From assembly GCA_947174455.1 (NCBI GenBank), contig CAMWIZ010000069.1:1-5646 (forward strand): a stretch of DNA of 5,646 nt, in the 5' to 3' direction. Position 1 is the first letter of the stretch, and every line of letters starts with the position of its first letter. The stretch comes from an uncultured Clostridia bacterium (GTDB lineage Bacteria > Bacillota > Clostridia > Oscillospirales > Acutalibacteraceae). Made by a program: the position numbers and the translations under genes. Positions 1 through 5,646 of this stretch are shown piece after piece. The notes beneath the pieces were generated by a model. The model was not told where the DNA came from and did not search any database. It saw only the letters and a list, made by a program, of their open reading frames with translations.

Positions 1-1
1 G

Positions 2-610
2 GGGTATGCTGTTGAAAAAACCTTTGACGGCAGAACAGGATTGGAGCTTGCAGAACGGGGCGGATATGATCTTATACTACTTGACATAATGCTTCCCGGT
101 ATTAACGGAATTGAAATTCTTCGGCGTGTACGTAAAAATTCCGATGTCCCTATAATCATGCTAACCGCTCGTGACGAAGTAATGGATAAGGTGTCCGGAC
201 TTGACATGGGTGCGGACGACTACATAACGAAACCCTTTGCGATAGAGGAATTGCTCGCACGGATCAGAGTAACCCTTCGTAAGAGGAACACGGCTGGTGA
301 GGTTAAGTATGATGTGCTTTTATGTTGTGGAATTACCCTTGACAGCACTCGTTATAAGGTAACTTATAACGGTGTCCCGATTGAACTTACCGCAAAGGAA
401 TTTAGCCTCCTGCAAACTCTTATGCAGAACAAAAACATAGTTATGTCAAGGGAAACTCTTATGGAGAGAGTGTGGGGTTATGACTACGCAGGAGAAACAA
501 ATGTTGTTGATGTTTACATAAGATATTTGCGTCAGAAAATAGATGAAAGGTTTGCAGTTAAGATTATAACCACAGTGAGAGGTGTTGGCTATGTCATCAA
601 GGACGAATGA
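2..610 (+). CDS. OmpR/PhoB-family response regulator (5' partial)
   Basis: A DNA-binding response regulator that takes a phosphoryl group from its partner kinase and acts as a transcription factor in the cytoplasm. The reading frame is already open at base 2, so the N-terminus (by family comparison about 25 residues, including the first acidic-pocket residues) lies outside the window; the TTG at base 41 is internal, not a start. The 202 visible residues hold the rest of a receiver domain (about 1-97) and a winged-helix effector domain (about 105-202). The phospho-acceptor is Asp28 in LLDIMLPG, followed by MLTAR and by Lys77 in ITKPF, 49 residues after the Asp as expected for the family. The effector has the usual ELTAKEFSLL and TVRGVGYVI signatures. 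The gene ends in TGA and overlaps the downstream kinase gene by 20 bases, indicating translational coupling and a cognate pair. The family call is firm; the signal and targets cannot be read from the sequence. Confidence 0.96.
   Translation, partial: GYAVEKTFDGRTGLELAERGGYDLILLDIMLPGINGIEILRRVRKNSDVPIIMLTARDEVMDKVSGLDMGADDYITKPFAIEELLARIRVTLRKRNTAGEVKYDVLLCCGITLDSTRYKVTYNGVPIELTAKEFSLLQTLMQNKNIVMSRETLMERVWGYDYAGETNVVDVYIRYLRQKIDERFAVKIITTVRGVGYVIKDE
577..582 (+). promoter_or_regulatory. Ribosome binding site for the kinase gene
   Basis: GAGAGG lies 8 bases before ATG 591, inside the end of the regulator gene. It decides the start: the in-frame GTG at 582 overlaps the site itself and so cannot be the initiator. 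Confidence 0.65.
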
Positions 611-884
611 GAGAAGGCTGACAAGTGAGAAACGCAGAGCAGATAAAATAGCCGTAAAAAGAGCAAAGAAGGAACACCGTGCGGAAGAGAGAGTATACTC
701 TGACGCTGACAGCGGTAATTACCACGATTCTGTAACAGTAAAGCTTAACGAAGAAATAAGCCCTTTCCAAAATGAAACACAGATCGGAAATAAGTATGAT
801 AAAAGAAGAAAAATAAAGGTTGATATAAAAAAAAGGAAGAAAAGAAATCCACGTTCAATAGCTGTTCAGCTCTCGCTTGAGTGA
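591..884 (+). CDS. N-terminal cytoplasmic tail of sensor histidine kinase, ended by a premature TGA
   Basis: This 97-residue reading frame starts at ATG 591 with a well-placed GAGAGG and stops at TGA 882-884. Read alone it has no recognisable domain. It is extremely charged, with Lys/Arg-rich stretches near residues 8-35 and 74-87 around a more acidic middle, and ends RSIAVQLSLE, which looks like the juxtamembrane approach to a first membrane helix. The frame downstream of the stop is the same one and continues directly into a hydrophobic helix and then a complete kinase. I therefore read this as the amino-terminal part of the kinase and not an independent protein. Overlap with the regulator gene by 20 bases fits a kinase gene start in a two-component operon. 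If the stop is real, a soluble basic peptide would be made. It might bind nucleic acid or membrane lipid through its charge, but nothing in the sequence demonstrates that. Confidence 0.7.
   Translation: MSSRTNERRLTSEKRRADKIAVKRAKKEHRAEERVYSDADSGNYHDSVTVKLNEEISPFQNETQIGNKYDKRRKIKVDIKKRKKRNPRSIAVQLSLE
882..884 (+). other. In-frame TGA stop interrupting the kinase gene
   Basis: Codon 98 of the frame opened at ATG 591 is TGA; the same frame then stays open from 885 to the TGA at 2133-2135. A single G-to-A change from TGG would produce it, and Trp would suit the membrane-interface position just before the first helix (SLE-stop-IVGKFL). TGG is used for Trp elsewhere in the regulator, kinase, membrane protein and helicase, and the regulator itself ends at a TGA overlapping the kinase start, so genetic-code reassignment is not supported. 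A sequencing error or strain polymorphism is equally possible. Confidence 0.9.
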
Positions 885-938
885 ATTGTCGGTAAATTCC
901 TTTCAATAATAGGCATAGATATAGTATATGTTGTATTG

Positions 939-2135
939 ATGGTAGTCGGATTTTGTGTTGTTGTACAGGCTGACTCTTTTATAGATGTGTCGGGTGTTGA
1001 TGAACAGAGAGAGTATTTTGTAAATTTTGATATTGGTGAATTTATTTGTGATGAAACTTTAGTTGATGAGTTTCATATACTGCAATCGACTAAATATGTT
1101 TTTACAGATGCATCGGGAACAATACAAAGTGTTGAGGCAGGTACTTTTTTCTTTTATTTAACCACGACCTTGTCGATAATACTATTCGTGCAAATATTGT
1201 TTTTCATTATATCATGTATAACAATACCTATAAAAACAACAAGAAAACTAAAACCCCTTTACACAATGGCAGAGGCTACAAAGGTGTTTTCCAGTCATGA
1301 TTTCGGCGATGACCAATATCTTACCTTGCAAGATGCAATAAATAATCTTCCTGCAACGGGTGCCGATTCAAAATTGAGAACAGGACGCAAGGAGCTTATT
1401 GGATTAGAAAACGCAGTCAATGATTTAATAGAGCGAATGAGGGAATCATACAAAAGCCAAAACCGCTTTGTATCTGATGCTTCGCATGAGCTTAGAACTC
1501 CCATTGCGGTAATTCAGGGCTATGCCAATATGCTTGACCGCTGGGGCAGAGAAGACCCCGAAATTTTGAATGAGTCTATTACTGCAATTAAAAGTGAAGC
1601 CGACAACATGAACCGTTTGGTAGAAAATCTTTTGTTCCTTGCAAGGGGCGACAGTGGACGCACCAATCTTCGCTTGGAACAGGTTAACATCAATCAGCTT
1701 TTGTGTGACATATACGATGAGTTTGTTATGATCAACAAGGAGCATGAATTTAGGCTTGATTTGCACACAGAGGTTAACGCAGTTGTTGATGTATCTCTCA
1801 TAAAGCAGTGTATGAGGATTTTAATTGATAATGCAATAAAATATTCCCCCGTAAACAGCGACATAATTATCCGACTTAATTCGAGGGGGAACAATTTCTA
1901 TGCGATAGAGGTACAGGACTACGGCATAGGTGTTAAGAAGGAGGACGGCGATAAGATTTTTGAGAGATTTTATAGAAGTGACCCTGCAAGAAACCGTCAG
2001 ACAGGCGGCAATGGTTTGGGTCTTTCCATTGCAAAATGGATTGCGGAAAAGCACCGCGGGCATATTGAGCTGCTCAGCTATGAGAATCTTGGAACAAGAC
2101 TTTCCCTTGTGTTGCCTGTTTACATGAGTAACTGA
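939..2135 (+). CDS. Sensor histidine kinase, main part (downstream of in-frame stop; possible pseudogene)
   Basis: A membrane-bound sensor kinase that autophosphorylates on His and passes phosphate to the overlapping regulator. Numbered from ATG 591 as if the TGA were read through (514 residues), it has membrane helix 1 (about 101-125), an extracytoplasmic sensor region of only about 60 residues, helix 2 (about 186-212), a HAMP-like linker with an insert (about 213-290), a HisKA domain with His299 in SHELRTP, and a HATPase domain with N-box Asn414 in DNAIKYSP, Asp443 in DYGIG and the GGNGLGLS loop near 472. All catalytic motifs are intact, so any loss is recent or only apparent. After the stop the first usual initiators are TTG 936 and ATG 939, with no convincing ribosome binding site; starting there would remove most of helix 1. 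No terminator hairpin follows. The family call is certain; whether a functional protein is made is unknown. Confidence 0.88.
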   Translation: MVVGFCVVVQADSFIDVSGVDEQREYFVNFDIGEFICDETLVDEFHILQSTKYVFTDASGTIQSVEAGTFFFYLTTTLSIILFVQILFFIISCITIPIKTTRKLKPLYTMAEATKVFSSHDFGDDQYLTLQDAINNLPATGADSKLRTGRKELIGLENAVNDLIERMRESYKSQNRFVSDASHELRTPIAVIQGYANMLDRWGREDPEILNESITAIKSEADNMNRLVENLLFLARGDSGRTNLRLEQVNINQLLCDIYDEFVMINKEHEFRLDLHTEVNAVVDVSLIKQCMRILIDNAIKYSPVNSDIIIRLNSRGNNFYAIEVQDYGIGVKKEDGDKIFERFYRSDPARNRQTGGNGLGLSIAKWIAEKHRGHIELLSYENLGTRLSLVLPVYMSN

Positions 2136-2194
2136 ATTTGGACATTGTTCGTTGCATAGATAACACTGCTATGGGAATGATAAAGCCGTAACTA

Positions 2195-2222
2195 TTGACA
2201 AAAACAGTAAATTTGCTAAAAT
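2195..2222 (+). promoter_or_regulatory. Sigma-A-type promoter with extended -10
   Basis: A perfect -35 box TTGACA (2195-2200), a 16-base spacer and a -10 box TAAAAT (2217-2222) preceded by TG one base upstream, giving an extended -10. Transcription would start near 2229, leaving a leader of about 38 bases before the ATG at 2268. It sits in the 132-base gap after the kinase gene, so the membrane protein gene has its own strong promoter. I see no clear operator or paired regulator-binding repeats around it. Confidence 0.8.
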
Positions 2223-2255
2223 AATAGATATGGCTTTGAGTTCTGAATATTGACG

Positions 2256-2261
2256 AGGAGG
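2256..2261 (+). promoter_or_regulatory. Consensus ribosome binding site for the DUF2238-like gene
   Basis: A perfect AGGAGG lies 6 bases before ATG 2268. This rejects the longer frame from TTG 2250, whose first codons run through the site itself. Confidence 0.9.
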
Positions 2262-2267
2262 GGTTTT

Positions 2268-3167
2268 ATGTCAAAGGGGAAAGAGAAATCAAAAGCAAAC
2301 TCCCAAGTTGATGCAGATAAGGGAAAAGTTTCTTGGTGGAAAAAAATAACGCTTGAAACGAGGGAGTACGTAGAGGAGAAATCAAAGGGTACACTGATAA
2401 CGTATGTTGTTTTGCGGTTTCTTGTGTTGGCAACGCTTGTTTTGCAGATTGTGCATGGCAATTACTACAATGCGTTCATGTGTGTACTTACACTTGTACT
2501 GTTCCTTATCCCTGCCTTTGTTGACAAGAAGCTACACATAGAGCTTCCTTCACTGCTTGTTATTATTATTTTACTGTTCATTTTTGCGGCGGAAATTTTG
2601 GGAGAAATACAGAACTTTTACGGCATTTTCCACTCATGGGATACGATGCTCCATACCATTAACGGGTTCATGATGGCAGCAATAGGCTTTGCAATGATTG
2701 ATATTTTAAACAATGACCCGCATTTTCACTTCAGTGCATCACCGATTTTTGTTGCTTTTGTGGCATTCTGCTTTTCCATGACGGTGGGTGTAGTCTGGGA
2801 ATTTTTTGAGTTTGGTATGGATATTTTCTTCCAAACGGATATGCAGAAGGACTTTATTTATAACGGTGTTTCCACGGTTCATACAGCTATAAATCCAGGC
2901 GGGGAAAACTCTGCTGTTATAGTTGATAATGTGCATTCAATTATACAGGGAACTGTTAACGGTTCTCCTGTAGAGTTTGCTTATGACGGTTATTTGGATA
3001 TAGGCATTAAGGATACAATGAAGGATCTTCTTGTGAACTGTCTGGGTGCAATTGTGTTCTCTGTGTTAGGTATATTCTATATTAAGGGCAGGAGCCATAT
3101 TGCAGAGAAGTTTATGCCAAAGCTGAAATCCAGAAAAAAAGAGAAGGCGAACGCTTCCAAACAATAA
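2268..3167 (+). CDS. Six-helix membrane protein resembling DUF2238/YjdF family
   Basis: A 299-residue integral membrane protein of unknown function. It has a basic, hydrophilic N-terminus (1-41) and membrane helices at about 43-62, 67-84, 92-112, 127-146, 157-178 and 251-272. The last 25 or so residues are strongly basic. Both ends are therefore predicted cytoplasmic. It resembles the DUF2238 (YjdF) family in three places: SWDTMLHTINGF (123-134) entering helix 4, VVWEFFEFG (175-183) ending helix 5, and IKDTMKDLLVNCLGA (247-261) entering helix 6. I judged this from memory of the family pattern, without a search. The helix 5-6 loop (about 183-248) seems longer than in YjdF and is predicted to face outward. 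The start is fixed by a perfect AGGAGG. The gene has its own promoter after the kinase gene and is followed by a hairpin, suggesting a single-gene unit. Whether the adjacent two-component system controls it cannot be seen. The membrane call is firm, the family likely. Confidence 0.85.
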   Translation: MSKGKEKSKANSQVDADKGKVSWWKKITLETREYVEEKSKGTLITYVVLRFLVLATLVLQIVHGNYYNAFMCVLTLVLFLIPAFVDKKLHIELPSLLVIIILLFIFAAEILGEIQNFYGIFHSWDTMLHTINGFMMAAIGFAMIDILNNDPHFHFSASPIFVAFVAFCFSMTVGVVWEFFEFGMDIFFQTDMQKDFIYNGVSTVHTAINPGGENSAVIVDNVHSIIQGTVNGSPVEFAYDGYLDIGIKDTMKDLLVNCLGAIVFSVLGIFYIKGRSHIAEKFMPKLKSRKKEKANASKQ

Positions 3168-3189
3168 AGACAATTTTGTCCAACTACAG

Positions 3190-3208
3190 CGGCTGCTTTT
3201 TGCAGCCG
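3190..3208 (+). terminator. Perfect GC-rich hairpin after the membrane protein gene (atypical terminator)
   Basis: CGGCTGC (3190-3196) pairs perfectly with GCAGCCG (3202-3208) around a five-T loop, 23 bases after the stop codon. The position and strength fit a transcription end, but no U-run follows (the next bases are TGCCGATTTA) and none is present on the opposite strand either. It may be a weak terminator or an mRNA 3'-end stabilising stem. Confidence 0.5.
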
Positions 3209-3304
3209 TGCCGATTTATGTCAGGGAGCATAGTCAATGCGACAGGGAATACACTTACTGCATTTGTTGTTATTACTATGAAACAGTTGCTCTTTGAATG
3301 ATTG

Positions 3305-3310
3305 AAAGGA
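3305..3310 (+). promoter_or_regulatory. Ribosome binding site for the helicase gene
   Basis: AAAGGA lies 8 bases before ATG 3319. An in-frame ATG at 3298 also exists (with a stop just before it at 3295) but has no ribosome binding site upstream, so 3319 is the preferred start. Confidence 0.7.
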
Positions 3311-3318
3311 AAAATAAA

Positions 3319-5646
3319 ATGATTGAAAATCAGGAATTGATAAATCTCCGCAACAAGGTGATGGAGAAAGAATTTGCAAGAATGAACCCTGTGCAAAGAA
3401 AAGCCGTTTTTAAGGCTGAAGGACCCTTGCTCATTCTTGCAGGAGCAGGGTCAGGTAAAACTACCGTTTTGGTTAACAGAATAGCGAACCTCATAGAGTA
3501 TGGAAGTGCATATAATTCGGACGTATTTTATGAAGAACTGAACGACACCGATGTTTCCGCAATGAACGACTTTGTAAACGGTACCTCCGACGTCATTGAC
3601 GTGCATACAAAGTCAAAGCTTGCTGTCAGAGCGGTTAAGCCGTGGAATATTCTTGCCATAACTTTTACAAACAAGGCGGCAGGCGAACTTAAAGAGCGTA
3701 TATCTGCAAGAGTCCAAGCAGGTGGGAATGACATTTGGGCAGCAACGTTTCACTCCACTTGTGCGAGAATACTGCGTCGCTACGCAGATAGAATCGGATA
3801 TACCTCAAAGTTTACGGTGTATGACAGCGACGACCAAAAAAGACTTATAAAGGAATGCCAAAAGCAGCTTAACATTGATGATAAGGTGCTATCGCATAAG
3901 TCTATTTTATCTGAAATTTCACGTTCTAAGGACTCCATGCTCATGCCGGAGGATTATGCAAAGCAGGCAGGCTACGACAGCAGAAAGATTGATATTTCCA
4001 AGGTTTACAGCCTGTATCAGGAAAGATTGAAGTCATCGGACGCCATGGATTTTGACGACCTACTGAGCAATACGGTTTTGCTGTTTGAAAAAAATGCAGA
4101 TGTACTTGAATATTATCAGGACAAATTTAAGTACATAATGGTTGACGAGTATCAGGACACAAACAAGGTTCAATACAGATTTGTCAGCTTGCTTGCACAA
4201 AAGTATAACAACATCTGTGTTGTGGGTGACGACGACCAAAGTATCTATAAATTTCGTGGTGCGACCATAGAAAATATACTTTCGTTTGAAACAACCTTTA
4301 AAAATGCCGCTGTTATTAGGCTTGAGCAGAATTACAGAAGTACAAAGAATATTTTGAATGCCGCAAATGCCGTTATCAGTCACAACGAGCAGAGAAAGGG
4401 TAAGACCCTTTGGACTGAAAACAACGAGGGAAGCAAAATTACTTTACATACCGTAAACACAGAGCGTGAGGAGGCTTCCTTCATATCTGAAACTATTTTG
4501 AACGGCGTTGCAAAGGGCAAGCACTACAGTGATTTTGCTGTTTTGTACAGAATGAACGCACAGAGTAACTCAATAGAGCAAAATCTTGCAAGGAGCGGTA
4601 TACCTCACAGAATTATCGGCGGACACAGATTTTATGACAGAGAGCATATCAAGGATATGACCGCATATTTACAGGTTATAAATAATCCTCATGATAATGT
4701 TCGTCTTAGAAGAATTATAAACAAGCCAAAAAGGCAGATTGGTGACGCAACCGTGAACAGGGCCGCAGATATTGCAGCGGCACAGGGTGAGAGTATTTTC
4801 AGTGTTATCAGCCATGCCGAGGAGTACGACGTGTTGACTAAAACAGCACCACGTCTTGCAGAGTTTGTATCACTTATAAACGGCTATGCAAACGGTCTTG
4901 AAAGCGGCGAGTTCACTATTGCTGAAATGTATGATAGCCTCATTGAGAAAATCGGCTACAAAAGCTTTTTAAAGAAAGAAAAAGACGACTATGAGCAGAG
5001 AATAGAGGATATTGAGGAGCTTAAATCAAATATTGTCAAGTACGAGGAGGATAACGGCGATGCAGCCAGCTTGTACGGCTTCTTGGAGGAAATCTCCCTT
5101 ATAACCGATATTGATAATTATGACGAGGATGCCGATTGCGTTGTACTCATGACAATGCACAGTGCAAAGGGCTTGGAATTTCCTGTTGTTTTTATTCCGG
5201 GCATGGAGGACGGAATTTTTCCGGGTGTTCAGGCTATATATAACAAGGAGGATATGCAGGAGGAACGCAGACTTGCGTATGTCGGCATTACAAGAGCAAA
5301 GGAAGAGTTATTCCTTGTAAAGTCAAAAACAAGAATGTTGTTCGGTAACACAAACCACAACAGACCGTCATGCTTCTTAACGGAAATTCCGCTTGAGCTT
5401 CTCAACGAAACTGCACCTGTAAAGGTAGTGCAGCATTCTGAAATAGCAGATAATGCAAAGCCTAAGCAAAGGCTGTTGTCAAGTGCAAAGTCTTTTACAT
5501 CATCAGTTCCAAAAACAGCACCGTCAACATCAACGTATAATGTTGGTGACATGGTAACCCATAAGGCATTCGGACCATGTGAAATCATATCCCGCCAGCC
5601 GCTTGGAACTGACCCACTCTTGGAGATAGCTTGTGACAAGGTTGGA
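3319..5646 (+). CDS. pcrA: PcrA/UvrD-type SF1A DNA helicase (3' partial)
   Basis: An ATP-driven 3'-5' DNA helicase and translocase that in Firmicutes acts in nucleotide excision repair, replication-fork maintenance and removal of RecA and RNA polymerase from DNA. The 776 visible residues carry the full motif set: Q-motif Gln26 in MNPVQR, Walker A AGAGSGKT with Lys47, motif Ia ITFTNKAA near 114-121, motif II VDEYQDTN with Asp276-Glu277, motif III GDDDQSIYKFRGA from 303, motif IV EQNYRS with Arg340, motif V TMHSAKGLEF near 612, and motif VI VGITRAK with Arg659. A Ser/Thr-rich linker leads to the C-terminal PcrA domain (from about 740, YNVGDMVTHKAFG), cut by the window edge with perhaps 20-40 residues missing. 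Two oddities: about 43 extra residues (63-105) between motifs I and Ia, and Phe312 where PcrA usually has Trp. It lies 151 bases after the previous gene; I found no LexA-like palindrome or good promoter in the gap. PcrA is far more likely than Rep, given the taxon and the C-terminal domain. Confidence 0.95.
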   Translation, partial: MIENQELINLRNKVMEKEFARMNPVQRKAVFKAEGPLLILAGAGSGKTTVLVNRIANLIEYGSAYNSDVFYEELNDTDVSAMNDFVNGTSDVIDVHTKSKLAVRAVKPWNILAITFTNKAAGELKERISARVQAGGNDIWAATFHSTCARILRRYADRIGYTSKFTVYDSDDQKRLIKECQKQLNIDDKVLSHKSILSEISRSKDSMLMPEDYAKQAGYDSRKIDISKVYSLYQERLKSSDAMDFDDLLSNTVLLFEKNADVLEYYQDKFKYIMVDEYQDTNKVQYRFVSLLAQKYNNICVVGDDDQSIYKFRGATIENILSFETTFKNAAVIRLEQNYRSTKNILNAANAVISHNEQRKGKTLWTENNEGSKITLHTVNTEREEASFISETILNGVAKGKHYSDFAVLYRMNAQSNSIEQNLARSGIPHRIIGGHRFYDREHIKDMTAYLQVINNPHDNVRLRRIINKPKRQIGDATVNRAADIAAAQGESIFSVISHAEEYDVLTKTAPRLAEFVSLINGYANGLESGEFTIAEMYDSLIEKIGYKSFLKKEKDDYEQRIEDIEELKSNIVKYEEDNGDAASLYGFLEEISLITDIDNYDEDADCVVLMTMHSAKGLEFPVVFIPGMEDGIFPGVQAIYNKEDMQEERRLAYVGITRAKEELFLVKSKTRMLFGNTNHNRPSCFLTEIPLELLNETAPVKVVQHSEIADNAKPKQRLLSSAKSFTSSVPKTAPSTSTYNVGDMVTHKAFGPCEIISRQPLGTDPLLEIACDKVG

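Noticed and set aside
827..834. Run of eight A's in the kinase tail as a slippage or phase-variation site
   Set aside because: Slippage here would shift the frame, but the kinase downstream of the TGA is in the original frame, so a one- or two-base slip cannot restore it.
883..899. Possible selenocysteine insertion: a small hairpin (GAATT, seven-base loop, AATTC) immediately after the TGA, with GGT in the loop
   Set aside because: The stem is only 5 bp and AT-rich, too short and too close to the TGA for a bacterial SECIS element, and a selenocysteine at a membrane interface of a histidine kinase has no precedent I know of. A lost Trp codon is simpler.
591..2135. Alternative genetic code with TGA read as Trp
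   Set aside because: Trp is encoded by TGG in the regulator, kinase, membrane protein and helicase, the regulator must end at TGA 608, and the 776 visible helicase codons contain no in-frame TGA.
3169..3180. Short palindrome GACAA-TT-TTGTC just after the membrane protein stop
   Set aside because: A 5-bp AT-rich stem with a two-base loop is unstable and easily arises by chance; there is no second copy nearby to suggest an operator.
3255..3279. Possible promoter for the helicase (TACTAT at 3274-3279 as -10)
   Set aside because: No acceptable -35 box lies 16-18 bases upstream; the nearest TTACTG is only 13 bases away. Too weak to annotate.
3209..3318. LexA/SOS box upstream of the helicase
   Set aside because: No GAAC-N4-GTTC-type palindrome is present in the gap.
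4060..4383. 107-residue open frame on the minus strand
   Set aside because: It is antisense to helicase motifs II-IV, whose coding is unambiguous, so it is a chance frame.
5229..5639. 136-residue open frame on the minus strand
   Set aside because: It lies wholly inside the helicase gene, antisense, with no recognisable domain or ribosome binding site; it is a shadow of the real coding frame.

Overview
The window looks like an ordinary chromosomal segment of a moderately AT-rich, low-GC Gram-positive bacterium, most likely a member of the Clostridia (Oscillospiraceae/Ruminococcaceae-like). This placement is inferred from protein style, strong AGGAGG-type ribosome binding sites, a consensus sigma-A promoter and a PcrA-type helicase; no marker gene fixes the species. 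All genes lie on the + strand. There are no RNA genes, CRISPR arrays, insertion sequences or phage genes, and no non-coding gap exceeds about 150 bases.

Left part (1-2135): a two-component system. An OmpR/PhoB-family response regulator, cut at its 5' end by the window edge, overlaps by 20 bases the gene for its partner sensor histidine kinase. The kinase reading frame carries a single in-frame TGA at 882-884, just before the first membrane helix. The frame is the same before and after the stop, and one TGG codon there would restore a coherent 514-residue membrane kinase. The gene is therefore a single-stop pseudogene, a recent nonsense allele, or a sequence error. Standard code is indicated: TGG encodes Trp in all the genes, and the regulator ends at a TGA overlapping the kinase start.

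Middle part (2136-3318): a near-consensus promoter with an extended -10 element drives a 299-residue six-helix membrane protein resembling the DUF2238/YjdF family, of unknown function. It is followed by a perfect 7-bp GC-rich hairpin that lacks a U-tract.

Right part (3319-5646): a PcrA/UvrD-type superfamily 1 DNA helicase, running off the right edge within its C-terminal domain. All the SF1A motifs are present, and there is an insertion of about 43 residues between motifs I and Ia.

The regulator and kinase form one operon. The membrane protein has its own promoter and may or may not belong to the same physiological circuit. The helicase is probably a separate housekeeping repair/replication gene. 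I see no convincing undescribed multi-gene system. The points most worth a second look are the kinase stop codon, the kinase's long charged N-terminal tail, the clustered conserved residues in the DUF2238-like protein, and the helicase insertion.
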